This document shows positions 32,686 through 44,117 of a stretch of 64,000 bases of DNA, piece after piece. The DNA lies in contig NC_063077.1 of NCBI RefSeq assembly GCF_022605165.1, forward strand, positions 372,001 through 436,000. Reading direction: 5' to 3'. The number at the start of each line of letters is the position of its first letter. Position 1 is the stretch's first letter. The translations under genes and the position numbers were made by a program. The stretch comes from Purpureocillium takamizusanense. Taxonomy: Eukaryota > Ascomycota > Sordariomycetes > Hypocreales > Ophiocordycipitaceae. Below the pieces are notes generated by a model, which saw nothing but the letters and a program-made list of their open reading frames with translations, was not told where the DNA came from and made no database searches.

Positions 32686-35600
32686 CTACCACCCGCTGCC
32701 GGGTGCTCGCGCCGGCCGGCTTCCTCCTCTGAAATAGTTGTATTGACTCGGATCCGCCTCCTGGGCGTCCGTGTCCTCCGTTTGCGCCAGCCCGCTGTAG
32801 CCGCGAGGGCCACCGCCGAGAGCGCCGATGGACGGACCCGGCGTGGTGGCTGGCGAGGCAACCCGCCCGGGCGTCAATCGGCCGTGATCCGAGCTGGCAT
32901 CCCGCGGGTACCCGGGGGGCGGGCTCATGGGCACGCCCGCGGCGTTGCGGACAAGGCCCAGGCCCGACGAGCTGCCATTATCCTGCGAGTATAGTGGGCT
33001 GCGACCGCGCGAGCCCACGCCCTGGTAGCTCGTGTCCGTCATTGTCGTCGTGTTGGTCATGACGCGCCTGGGTACCTGCCCAGGCACAAAGGGCGTTGAC
33101 TTGCCCGACATGGGCGAGCCCGGCCTCGACGTGCCGGCTTCGCTGAAGTCGTCCATGGAGCCGGGCGTGCCCGGCCGTCCCATGTCGTTGAACCGCCCGT
33201 AAATCTCACCTCCGCCGTGTTGGTCTGTGAACTCGGCCCGATTCTTGTAGTACTCAAAATCCATGTGGTTTTCCGACACGTACTCAAAGCCGGGCAGGTT
33301 GCTGGATGTGACGCTCTTTCCAGGCTTGCCACCCTGCATCGCGTCGAGCGCGTACATGTCAGAGTAGCCGCTGACGCTCATGAGGTCGCCGGCACCGCCG
33401 CCCTCTCTGCCGTCCGTCAGGCGCCCGCGGTACACGGAAGGCAACAGGTTCTGCGCCTTGACGTGCACCATGGGCGTGATGAGCGGCTTGTACAGCGCCG
33501 GGTGGCCGAAGCGGCTCGCCAGCTTCTCGCTCCTCAGGCGCGCCTCCTTCTGTGGCAGACCGGCCTCCTGGGTCCTCTGGGAGGCGCGCGTGCTGAAGTA
33601 TCTCATCTTGTCGTCAAAGGTGCGCCGGCAGTAGATCTTGAAGATCACCATGATAAAGGGGAGCGGCGTGCTGCAGTAGAACTGCAGCCTGAGGCCGTCG
33701 CCCCGCACCCAGCACGTCAGTAGCACAACAAGATTGGAGAGAATGGTGGCGAAGATGAGCCGGTTGAAGAGCACGCGCCAAAAGAGGCCGCCAGATTCAG
33801 TCTTGGTGACGAACCGGTACAGGATGAGGTACTTTTTGAGATACGAGTCGATACAGAAGTACATGGCCGTGGCGACGAGAGTCAGGGGCTGAATGCCCAT
33901 GAAGCACAACGTCACCGTCGAGTAGAAGAGGAAGTAGTTGTAATAACTGGCGTACTCAAATGGCGGCGGGGCCGTCAGCTCGATGAGCTCGCGTGGCGTG
34001 GGGCTCGAAAACTTCTTGAGGAAGAAGGCCTGGATCAGCGGCCAGATCTGGGCGAGATCGATTGCTGCGCCGAGCTGCCGCTGCAGCAGGTAGGTGACCC
34101 AGAAGGGGCTATTGTTGCAGAAGGCTTGGAAGATGGCGTCAGCTAGCTTGCTCTTGTTGATGGCGTCCCAAGCGTCGGTGCCCTTATGCGTATCCTTGAC
34201 GATGTTGGCGACAAAGGTCCAGATGGTGCTGAAGAAGGAGAAGACGATGAGGTTGTTGAAGACGAAGAAGGCGTACATCTTTCCCAGCACGTGCCTCTCG
34301 CGGCCCGTCTTGGTCTGGTCGCCGGCCTTGATGGAGAGGCGGCGGAAGATGATGGGCAGCACCAGGTAGACCAGGGACATGAGGGCGGGCGAGGCAATAC
34401 CCTGGATGACACCCCACAGCGTGGTGTTGGCCGAGAGCGAGCGCTGGAAGGCGGGCCAGACCTTGCCGAGGTTGGACAAGTTGACGAGGAAAATGGCAAT
34501 CATTGCGTTGGGGGCGATCCAGAGGACGGTCAGGATGGTGATCCAAAAGGTATTGACCCAGCGCCTGCGGCTGCGCGTGGCCTTGGAGAGCGGCATGTTC
34601 TTCCAGATGATGTCGACAGGGCGCGGGGCGAGGGTGACGGTGGCTCCGTGCGGCCTCTTCTTGCGGCAGGCATAGGCAATGTTGTGCGTCTCGGCAATGT
34701 CCGAGTAGCTGGCGAAGCCGTAGGGCATGGTGCCTCGCCTGTCGACGCTGGCCCGTACCTCCTTGATCTCGAGCTCGAGCTCGCGGATGCGCTGGGTGTA
34801 GTAGTCGATGGCGTCGAGTTTCTGGCCCTTGGGGTACGAGCCGTAGGAGCGATCCTTCTTGGAGGGCTTGCACGAGGGGCGAGCGGCGGGGAGCTGATTC
34901 GGGTTCTTGAGGTACTTGGCGAGTACCTTTTCGAGCTTGCGAACGGCCTTGCCGTGCTCTTCGATGAGGTCGGGCAGGTCCTTGACATTGCGGGCGACAA
35001 CGGTGCGGGCAAAAGACGAGTTGGGGACGACTTGGTCGATGAGGCGAGCGATGCCCTCGTCGGATCGGCCCTGCTTGGGAAGGTCGTACAGCTGTTGTGC
35101 CACGTTAGCCACGTTTTCCCTGCGCGACGGGGAGGAGAGCTGTGAATGGCAGGGGGCGACGCACCATAAGAGTACGAGCGTGAAGGCTGTTTTGGTACTC
35201 TTCGCTCTCAAAGTAGACCCTGCGCAGGGCCAGGACCTTGCGGTAGTTCCACCAGAGGAAGAAGATGACGACAAAGTTTGTGCAGTAGGCGACGACGACG
35301 CCAGCCCACTGGGGGGCACCGAAGACGTCGCGAGGGGTGATTTGCATAATCCACTTGGTGGACTGGCCCTGATACTCCTTGACGGACTGGGTGGCGTAGA
35401 CTGGCAGGAGGATGCCGACGCCGAGGGCCATGAGGACGAGGAACATGTTGCGCAGCATGCGGATGAAGCGCAGGAAGATGGTGGCGTCCATGCCAATCTG
35501 GCTCATGAGGATCTTCTCGTGGGTGTGAAGCAGGGGCGTGACCCAGGCCCAGGGCTGCTTGCCGATGGGAGGAGGCGCATGTTTCTCATCGGCGTGCTTG

Positions 35601-35886
35601 AGCTTGGGGGCGTAGATGGCCTGGTTGTAGGGTCGGAGGAAGGAGAAGCATATGGCGATGAAGGCGGTGAAGCCGATGGAGATGCCCAAGGCAGAGAACA
35701 GGGAGGCGGCGGCGAGCTGTAGAGCAGAGCTGGGTCAGGACGTGTCTGGGTGTTGTGTCGCGTGAGCTTGGGAGGGCATATTCTTACCGATCCTTGGAAT
35801 GGATCCTTGAGCAGATCCAGCAGCTCCTGGCCGGCGTCCTTGTCCTCTCGGGACGCGAGACGGAGGACGGCCCGGGACAGGTCCAT
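32686..35886 (-). CDS. CSC1/OSCA-type stress-gated cation channel
   Basis: Three exons (35886-35788, 35716-35165, 35091-32686) give 1018 residues. I chose intron 35092-35164 because its CTAAC branch site and CAACAG acceptor yield HARTLMLYDLPKQGRSDEGI, the conserved junction of the family; other acceptors give a worse match. The N-terminal RSN1-type membrane helices (SALGISIGFTAFIAICFSF, NMFLVLMALGVGILLPVYAT, VVVAYCTNFVVIFFLWWNYR) precede a cytosolic RRM-like domain. The RSN1_7TM/DUF221 core follows (ITILTVLWIAPNAMIAIFLV, GIASPALMSLVYLVLPIIFR, FFVFNNLIVFSFFSTIWTFV, YNYFLFYSTVTLCFMGIQPL). The family forms osmo-/mechanosensitive Ca2+-permeable channels or lipid scramblases in plasma or internal membranes. 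A cytosolic tail of about 250 residues, rich in Ser/Gly/Pro, is longer than the core requires and may be regulatory. Confidence 0.93.
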
Positions 35887-36516
35887 GGTGGCAAGAGGTT
35901 CGCTACGGCTCCACGCAGCGGCTCAAAGGCGCACGCACGGGCCGGAGGGGCAATTTTGCGCGCCGATTCGTCTTCGTATCAGAGGCGAAGTTGGTCGGGG
36001 AGGACGAAGGCAGGCGGGTAGGATGATATGGAACGGAGGAGCGGCTCTCCGAAAATTCGTCACGGGCTGGGAGAATGGTTGGTGAGGGGCGCCAAGGGAA
36101 AACCCTGGTGTGTCGTCGAAGACGCGTCGATCAATGTCTCGCAGAGGGGAGGCGAAGCGGGCGGATCGAGACCGGGCTGCTGGTGGTGCTGGAACGTGGG
36201 AGTTGTGGTGGTGGTGGGCAACAATAGCGAGCGGGCGACGGTGGGCGTCGGGCTAGTTAGAGGAAGAGGAGCAAAGGAGAAAACGAAGGACGCTTCAGTT
36301 GTCGTCGAAGGCGGCGGCGATGGCTGCGAGGGGCGCGGCGCGCGTAGGGGAGGGAGCTGGAGAGGAGTCGTAGAGGGGAGGAAGGAAAGAGGGACAAAAG
36401 GACGGATGGAGATGGAGGCGGCGATGGAGGGAGGGATGCAAGCATGGCATGGCTGGCTGGCGGGCGGGCGCATGGACGTTGGGGATCAAGAAGCGAGCGA
36501 GTGAGCAATGGCAATG

Positions 36517-36579
36517 CATGGATGGATGGAGGGATGGATGGCGGGTGGATAACCAGATGGGTGGATGGATGGATGGATC
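36517..36579. repeat. GGAT tetranucleotide repeat
   Basis: Imperfect GGAT/GGGT run in the 5' flank of the CSC1-like gene. Confidence 0.75.
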
Positions 36580-38964
36580 CCGCGGCGGGTCCGAGCTTCT
36601 GACGGGTGTCGAGAAGAAAAAGAAGGGGGAGGAAGGCCGGCCGTGAAGCCTGTATGGCCTGGCCCGGCCTGGCTGGGCTGCAGGGGGCCGGCGAGATCCC
36701 AGACTGGAGGTCCCGTCTGGCCCGCGACGGCGGCGGCGGCGCTGTAGAGCCATCCGGCACCTTCCATTTCGCGAGCTGACAGGACTCAGGACGCTGTAGG
36801 TCCAGGACTAGGTAGGTACCTTAGCTTACCTTTACCAGGGCCAGCGGGTAAAGTGACCTGGTGCCATTGCATTGCTGGCTGCAAGCGCTGTATCCGAACA
36901 TCGCCAACGCGGGCAGCAGCACCCTCAGGTATATACTTCGTAGGCCAACATTGTGAACCCGTGCATTCGTGTGGGTGCCATCCATCGGATCGTGGGGACG
37001 CGCTCTCCAGACTGCACAGGCTGGGCATCAGCCGCAAAATCCTGCGGCCTGCTGGAACGGGCTCGTACCTACAGCATGCCGCACGCACGCACGCAAGGTA
37101 CGAACCGTGGTGACGGGTTCCTGGACGAAAACCCTACGTGCGGCCGGCCGGCCCGCCTCCCAGACGTGGCAATTGGGCTTGGAAACGCCCTGAACCTTAC
37201 TGCCTTTGGTTCAGGCGGTACCTACCTAGGGCCAAGGTTGGGTGGATGGAACTTGGCCACCGCCCCCTGGAGCTGGAGCTACCAGGCAGTACCTGTCGGA
37301 TGGAAGACATCTGGGTTAGTACCTCGAACGTTAGGTGCGGTACTGCGTAAAGTTCGTAGAGCACAGCCCCCGCGGCGCCCACCACCTACGGAAAAGTGAC
37401 CCAGCCATTCGGCACGATGGCACTGCGTCCTTGGAAGGGCTCCATGCCCGGCGGCTCGGTACCTCTACTAAACCTTTCGGGTTGCACAGGTAGCACCTAC
37501 AACCCGGGGCCTAGGACTTGGCTGACAGGCGACTGACAGCGACAACGCCGGCGATCAGCGTCCACAGAAGGGACCCCCTGGTACCCTCGGCCACGCGCGT
37601 GATTGGCCCGGTGCCCTGCCCTCGGCCGCTGTGCTGCGTTCCCCCCAAGCCCGCCCCCCTGTTGGAGTTGCTATTTTTCGACACAGCCCTCTCCGCGGGT
37701 ACCACTAGCGCCTCGGAGCGGGGCGGAGATGGCACTGGGAATACGAGGAAGTGCGGCTGCGTTAGTAGCTGGCTGGGTCGACACAGGTATTGTACAGAAA
37801 ACGAAAGAAAAAAAAACATGGCTGCCTGCCAGGGTCTGGCGCGCCCCGTTTCCCTAGTAAGAATGTCGCTGCGTCTCGTGTCCACACGTTCCGCTATGAC
37901 GACGATGATGCTGAGCGGTGATGGTGATGGGCGATGACGATGATGATGATGTCGGCGAGAGGCAGCCCGCCCTTGCTGCTTGCTGTTCGTTCTCGATTCG
38001 AGGTGGGGCGAGCGACTTGACTTCTGAGCCCCCAAGTGGAGAGCGCCCAGCAGCGACGTTCTGTCTGGACGACTGGTTGGCTCTGGTGCAGACGAACGAC
38101 GGAAGAGCAATGGATGTGCCTTTTGGGTGAGTCGATGACTTGTCGCGTGCCTCAGCGCCGCGGATATGGAGTTGGAGGATTGCAAGCCTCTATGAAGAGG
38201 TACTTCGTGGCTTGCTGTTAGTGGGATGAAAAAGGTGCCTGCCCTGGGCGGTACTGACACGGGGCGGCACAGTGCAGTGAGGTGGAGACCCGCTCAGGGG
38301 CATCTCCTCGCTGTGACTGCTCGGGCGCTGGGCACCTCCAGGGCCACCAATGCGCTACCAGAGGTTCATCTACACCTCTGGTATCGTCCAACCTAGAGGC
38401 ACCTACTGAGGTGCACCCCGGGCCTGCAGTGCCACCATCAGCACGCGACACATACAGCATCCATCCAACTCGCTGTTGACGTGCTTGGTGCTCACACGAC
38501 ACAAAAGGACAGGTGAAAAAAAAAAAATCAAACCAATGCACCTCGTCGCCACTGGCACCCTACAGGCCGAACATCTCAACCAGTCACGGTCTTCGGGATC
38601 GCGATACATCCCCATCGGATCGCGCCCCCTTCCTCTTCCCCCGATCCGTCCTTTATTTATCCGTGACCCTTTTCACACACACGCTCTGCACAAGCTGCAC
38701 TGTACTGTACTGCACCCCAAGCGGATGCTATACTGTGCCGTACTGTACCGCAGCCAGTCACGTAAAAGGGAAGACAAAAGAATAATAAATGCCTCGGCAA
38801 TGGTTAAACAGTGCCCAGGCGATCTGAAACGCAGTGGCGTCGAGCTTTGCTGCTCGTGAGACGCCCCAACGACCCACCCTTGGGGACGAAACGGAGGATA
38901 ATAAGGAGGAACCGGCACCAGTCTAGAGTCCATCGAGACACACGAAGGAGAGACAGAGAGACGC

Positions 38965-38994
38965 GCACACAACACACACACACACACACACACA
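38965..38994. repeat. AC microsatellite
   Basis: AC dinucleotide run in gene-free DNA. Confidence 0.85.
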
Positions 38995-39487
38995 TACGCT
39001 ACGAGTCCAGAAGGCTTAGCACAAACGGCTTTCCCGCCGGCAGCTGCCGAGACGTTCTTGGCACGACGCGTTGCCCCCTTGTTAAGCCGTAAGGATAACT
39101 AACTAGTAACTTACTATCGTGCGTACTGACGTTGGCAACTACATGTGTATGTATGTATACTGTATGTGTGGTCTGTTGCTCAATCATACCACGTGGACTC
39201 GCCTGTAATACATGTGCGCATCGAGTGCCACCGTGGGCTTTCCCTTGGGCTCTCTTGTATACTGTAGGCTGGCTAGCTTTTAACTTCTGTTGCGCCTCGG
39301 TCTGAGGCTCTCCGAGTGCGTCGTCGAGGCACCAGCGCGCGGGGAAGAAAACTGCACTATTTTCCTGACTTCGCCATGCCTTGAAGAATAAAGAAGTGAA
39401 TCCCTCGACCGTAGATCCTGTGCTGCGAGATAACCGTGTCTTATTAGTTCGTCCTTGTATACTGTATATCTTCTCCCGTCTCTCAAT

Positions 39488-40742
39488 ATGAACTCGACGG
39501 GCTCTGGTGTTGGTAAGTTACGCGCGCCGCGTTGTCACCGCTTTCCATCCAGCTAAATGTTGACTGAAACCTCCTCGATACGCAGACCCTACACCACCAC
39601 CGACAGGCCAGCCCGACCCAGTGAAATGGTAGGTCGCCTTCTTCGCGCTCCAGTCGTCCCGCTGGCCTTCGGCGCCATGACCCAGCCCGCAGGACGCGTC
39701 ATGGACGCGCCCCCCGAACTGGCCATTTGGCTCCGCGCGTCGCCCATATTCTGCGCCGGCGACATGCTCCTCTTCTTCCTCCGGGTCGCCGTCAACTACG
39801 CCATGATGCCGGTGCTGTCGTGGAGACACTTCGAGACGGAGTTGGCCTATCGGTTCCGCGACCGGGACTGATCGTCGGAAGAGGAAGAGGGGAGCTCGGC
39901 GGACGTCGAGAAGCTGGCGCTCGGTCGTTGGATCCTTCTCCTGCTCGGCGGCGTCCCGTGCCAGACCATCAAGTTGGTATCCATGCGCGGCATCCCCCTG
40001 ACGCAGACGTGGGCGCTGCTGCTCTTCCTCGGCCTGCTCTTCGGCGAGGCCGTGAACCTCGCCGCGGAGTGGACCATTCGGAGGCCTGGCCGCTACCCCG
40101 CGTTGATCCGTATGCTGCCATCTATCAGGGCGAGGCCATCGGTCAAGGAGTGACTCTGGCCCTCTACGCATCGCAAATGGCAACCAACGTGGCCGTGCTG
40201 GAGCTCCTCACACCGGGAACCGACCGCACGTTTCCGGCTCTCCCCATACGCATGTTTGTGATACTCGCCCTCGTTGGCATCTTGGGTCTCACGTGCCCTT
40301 TCACCATGTGGGAATACCACCGCAGCCTGCACGCCCGTCTGTACATGGATGTGAGTCCACGGCTAGCGGCCAAACTCATCATGGACATGACTGCCCGGCC
40401 CGCCCTCTTCGCCCTCATGGTTCAGTCCTATTTCTATTCGGCGATGCTTCTACGGTGCATCGCGTATCCAACTTCGTACGATTTGCTCTTCTTCCTTGTG
40501 ACGCCGTGGCTGCTTTTGTGTATCCTGCCTGGCCTACTTGTAGGAACAACGTCGCACGCCGTCATCTGAACCGGCTGAGCGCGACGAGGGTAGGCCGTCT
40601 TTTTGGGTTCCCCGGGACGGGCGCCGGGCGAGACGAAATGGTTGTCTTCTTCCTCACCGTCACAGTCACCATTGTCGCCTACGCTTACCTGTTCGATGAG
40701 CAAGGCACGGAGAATCCAACTTGGCTAGGGATTTTTGTGTAG
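39488..40742 (+). pseudogene. decayed polytopic membrane-protein gene
   Basis: Protein-like text is spread over three frames. A possible first exon (MNSTGSGV, donor GTAAGT at 39513, acceptor CGCAG at 39585) leads to a Pro-rich start. One frame then reads MDAPPELAIWLRASPIFCAG and DMLLFFLRVAVNYAMM, stops at TGA 39869-39871, and continues in the same frame with LALGRWILLLLGGVPCQTIK and TWALLLFLGLLFGEAVNLAA. Near 40095-40110 it must shift frame to reach AIYQGEAIGQGVTLALYASQ, IRMFVILALVGILGLTCPF and YDLLFFLVTPWLLLCILPG. Near 40545 a second shift leads to DEMVVFFLTVTVTIVAYAYL and a stop at 40742. At least six hydrophobic segments remain. One nonsense and two frame lesions argue for a pseudogene rather than unusual splicing. 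The family is not recognised. Confidence 0.6.
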
Positions 40743-41196
40743 GTACATGTAGAAAGAGTTGCATCGATCAACTTGGATCTAAACTCAGAAATGGAACTCG
40801 GCTTAAATTGTATCTACACCATCCTTCTCTTGTTCGGCTCGTGAACAACCGCCTCATTGCACGTGTCAAGACTATGTACTGCTAGACATATGGAACAGAC
40901 CGGCCTCCCCTGGTTTCTTTCCAGAGCCCCAAGCTCTGAGTATGGTCAACGCCCCGATGAGGTTGTTGGTCTTTTGCAGGAATAGCAAAAACCTGTGCAT
41001 TAGGAAAACGAAACTGAAGAATTTTGCATATTCTGACAATGTTCAATCATTTGTTATGTACTCGATGACGTTCCAAATTGCTACGGCACCCTCCCTAGCT
41101 GGTATGCCATTTCGTGAGTCCTCTTCCAGATATCATACAACAGACCTCCAAATTACTGGACAATCTCCGCTGCCCTAGCTTGAAATCTGATCCATG
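40743..41196. other. intergenic region
   Basis: About 450 bp, AT-richer than its surroundings. It probably contains the 3' UTR of the ferritin-like gene and possibly its last small exon. Nothing else was seen. Confidence 0.45.
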
Positions 41197-42401
41197 TTAG
41201 CCTCCACGATCACTTATATCATCGACGCCTGTATGACAAAATCGACACCTCGAGACACTCACCTCGATGATAGCTGGTCCCGCGGCCACCGTGTCGTCGG
41301 TGACGGAGTCGTTGCAGCCCGTCAGCACCACGTACGACTGCCCCGCGAAGCCCTCAGGGATCTTGACGGAGAAGCCGCCTTGCACGGGCGTAGCCTCAAC
41401 AAACGTCGGGCCCGTAACAGCGATGAAAGCCGCGTAGATCTTCTGCCCCTCGGCGCCCTTGAGCGTATAGTCCTGCAAGTTCCAACGTCAGCCCGCAGCT
41501 CTGGCAAGTGCCTATCACGAGATGCACCATCCATCCCGTAAAGAGCACGTGTTCAGGGGGTTGCCGTGTAACGAACCGGAGTCAGTAGCGTCACCGTGTC
41601 GCCCGTCTTGACCGGCATCCGCGTGTCGGGGCTCAGCGCCAGCCTCGGGAACGCCTTGACCGGCAGCGGCGGGTTCTCCTTGGGGCACGACACGATGAAC
41701 TGCGACGCGAGCGAGTACACCTCGTTGATGGAAAGGGGCGCGTCGAAGGGCTGCGCAAACGGCGCCTGCTTGAGCCCCGCGCGGATGTACGACGAGTGCC
41801 GCGCCTCGACCGTGAGGATGGAGCCCGCCGCCGTCAGGTACGTCTTGCTCATGATGTCGGCCGCCGCGCCGAGATACGCCGACACGCCCACGCCCTCGAG
41901 GACGGACGCCGTGGCGAGGAACGTCTTGACGTCGGTGACGCCGAAGTTGTAGGTGCACTCGGCCACGGGGGCGACGCCGGCGGCTGCATCACGGAGTTAG
42001 CACGGGTCTCATATTACGTGCTGCGCTGTCTGCCATGGACACGACTTCCAATGGTCCTGGACTTTGCAGCGGGAACCGGGCCTGTGTGCGTTCCACTTCC
42101 GGGAGGGCATCTCACCTTTGAGCGCCTCGGTGAGGAATCCGACATGCGCAGTCTCATCAGCGGAGACCTTCTTCACGTTTCCGTAAAAGGTCTCGTCGAA
42201 CCCTGCGGCCTTGAAGTCGTCCTCGGTAAAGTTGGCAAGGCCCTGGCGATAAAAGGTGTCCTCGAGATGCTCGAGCGTGAGGGCATAGTTGAGGATGACG
42301 CCGTCGTTGATGCCGTCTGCGCGCTTCTCTGTCACTGGTGCCGCCGAGACGAGGCCGGCTGTGGCCGCGGCGATGGCAACGGTGGCGGTAGATAGGAACA
42401 T
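41197..42401 (-). CDS. Rds1-like secreted ferritin-like domain protein
   Basis: Three clear exons (42401-42116, 41983-41577, 41472 onward). Reading to the stop at 41197 gives 322 residues. A signal peptide (MFLSTATVAIAAATAGLVSA) is followed by the ferritin-like domain: NDGVILNYALTLEHLEDTFY and KKVSADETAHVGFL carry the E...ExxH-type di-metal ligands, and VLEGVGVSAYLGAA with VEARHSSYIR carry the second set. This matches the Rds1 (stress response) family of fungal secreted ferritin-like proteins. The C-terminal extension is a beta-rich tail (EGFAGQSYVVLTGCNDSVTD). A canonical donor (GAG|GTGAGT, 41262) interrupts the frame 66 bp before the stop, so the true C-terminus may use another exon further down and the last 22 residues are doubtful. 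Confidence 0.85.
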
Positions 42402-43734
42402 TGTGACAAAGATGAGGAAGAGAATAGGTTACGGCTGATGGTAAGACGGGGTCTCGCTAGAGGACGCAGCAAAGTGGCCACTGCGGGCCATGCGAATACA
42501 TATAGGTCAAGATCCAAGAGCATACGCACAGCATGGGGGGGGCGACCTGGACAACAAGGAAGGTTTTGCATTTCGCCTCCATGTCGACTCTAGACAAAAG
42601 CTTTCCCGCATCGCGACGGCGATCAACACGAAAAGTCCTCGTCGGTGACCTCTGTTGGGAAGTGCCAAGTGCTCCCAAGCACAAGATCCGTCCACGTTCC
42701 GCGGCCTCGACCCGTCTAGTGCCTCAGCACAGCTCACCCGACGTTAACTGGATGTTGACGGCCATCGTCATAGACTCTGTGTGCCGGGACGGAGCGAATC
42801 TCCCGTAATAACGGCATGAACACATCCCGAACCATGAGAAACGAAACAGAACAAGGCGCTTGAAACAAAAACTGGGCCCGGGGTCTGGGGGTGGTGATTG
42901 ATGCAGTGCGGCTGAAGACCAGCATATCGATCGCGAGGCGCTGATCCAAGATCCAAGCCCGCACGGCATTTCCATGAGCCGGCCTCTAGCGCGGGTTGGG
43001 GGGGCACCACTACTCCCTTGTTATATGGAGAATTTGGAACCGCAACCTCTGCGCTGCTCCGGGACGTCGCCCTCCCGAACGGTCGGGCTAGACTCCATCT
43101 GGTCGTAAGGTTCGGGAAGCTGGGGCTCCGGTTGTCGTCTGGACTCTGGTGTAAGTCGACTCGCCCTTGGACCTTGCATGTCGACGCAGCCCAACCGGCC
43201 TCGATCGCCTCTCGGGCGGCAGGATTGAGCGCGGCAGTGCAGTCTGCCGTGATTGCTAGTTGCCTTTCTGGGCATCGGCCTGGCAGGTCTAGGCCATTGA
43301 GCACGCCGAGGACATGATCAAGGATTGTTGCCTTGCCCGATCGGCACAGACGCAATGGGACATTGCTTGTTGCTCTATTTCCAATGAGCTTCAATTGAAG
43401 CTTTGACCAGAAATGAAAGGTGGGCAGTAGCGACTGGCCTCTCAGGTTAGCAGGGATCAGGAGCAAAGGAGGCCTCGACTGTGAGTAACAGTGCTGTCAG
43501 GCTTTTCTTGTTGTGATGCCGTGGTTCTGATGAACACCACCTCCCCTTTCGTATCATCATTTGTATTTCCCCTTCGCTCTCGCCTCTACTGCTCGACACG
43601 CTTCTTTATACAGTCAGTCGTTTGGCGCCCGCACCTGTCCTCGCTCCCTCTCATTCCAGTCTCTTCCCTCTCCTTGACTTGATCTTTTCAGCACAGCACA
43701 TAGACGGCAGCCTCCAGTCAACACTGCCGCCAAC
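42402..43734. other. divergent intergenic region
   Basis: About 1.3 kb between the ferritin-like gene (minus) and the GPI-type protein (plus). Both strands have open frames up to 232 codons here (42768-43466, minus), but none shows a domain or signal peptide, and I treat them as chance. Confidence 0.45.
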
Positions 43735-44117
43735 ATGAGACTCGACTATATTGTAGGCCTCAGCGGTACGTGTAGTTGTCGTTTGCTTGGAGCGGGAATA
43801 GCAGCTCACGCTCAACAGCCCTCACGATCGTCCAAGCGACCACCACCACGGTCCAGTGCGGCGCATGCCCGCCCGTGTCGTCGACCCCGGACATTGTCAC
43901 ACGCTCTACTGTGCCCTCAACCTCGTGCACAGCACCACCGCTGACTGTCATATCTGGCGGGACTGGCATGCCCTCGGGAGTGCACACGTCGGGCGCTGCC
44001 TCGCCTACGGGCAGCGGGATGCCCCCTGTGTCGACCTTGCCGCCGACTGCAGGAGCCGGCAAGAGCCACATCAGCGGCGTCCTTGCACTAGCGGTCGCTG
44101 CACTCTATCTAATTTAG
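43735..44117 (+). CDS. small GPI-anchored-type surface protein
   Basis: The C-terminal frame (about 43806-44117) is convincing: TALTIVQATTTTVQCGACPP, a Ser/Thr/Pro/Gly-rich stalk and a terminal AGAGKSHISGVLALAVAALY hydrophobic tail, the layout of fungal GPI-anchored wall proteins. The N-terminus is unresolved. ATG 43735 starts MRLDYIVGLSG in another frame, and joining the two needs either a 35-nt intron (43770-43804), shorter than usual, or a one-base frame change. Reading straight on from the ATG gives a signal-peptide-like MRLDYIVGLSGTCSC..AHA before losing the frame. The product would be an O-glycosylated cell-surface protein of unknown function. Confidence 0.5.

Larger units (their letters stand above)
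35887..39487. other. very long gene-free spacer
   Basis: About 3.6 kb upstream of the CSC1-like gene. The proximal 700 bp are G/A-rich on the plus strand (C/T-rich in the CSC1 sense direction), ending in a GGAT repeat (36517-36579), as expected for a long 5' UTR/promoter. Further left-to-right there are GGTACCTACC-type motifs (36810-37500) and an AC microsatellite (38965-38994). No open frame shows a domain or believable splicing. Confidence 0.5.

Noticed and set aside
34186..35145. 319-codon plus-strand frame
   Set aside because: Antisense of the CSC1-like membrane core; Glu/Gly/Asp-rich artefact.
35092..35164. Short 25-nt or 48-nt alternatives for the second CSC1 intron
   Set aside because: They give poor family alignment; the 73-nt intron has a CTAAC branch site and restores the conserved junction.
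37511..38260. 249-codon minus-strand frame in the long spacer
   Set aside because: Low-complexity His/Ser/Pro/Arg text with no recognisable domain, signal or intron support.
42768..43466. 232-codon minus-strand frame
   Set aside because: No domain or targeting signal; both strands are equally open here, as expected by chance in GC-rich DNA.
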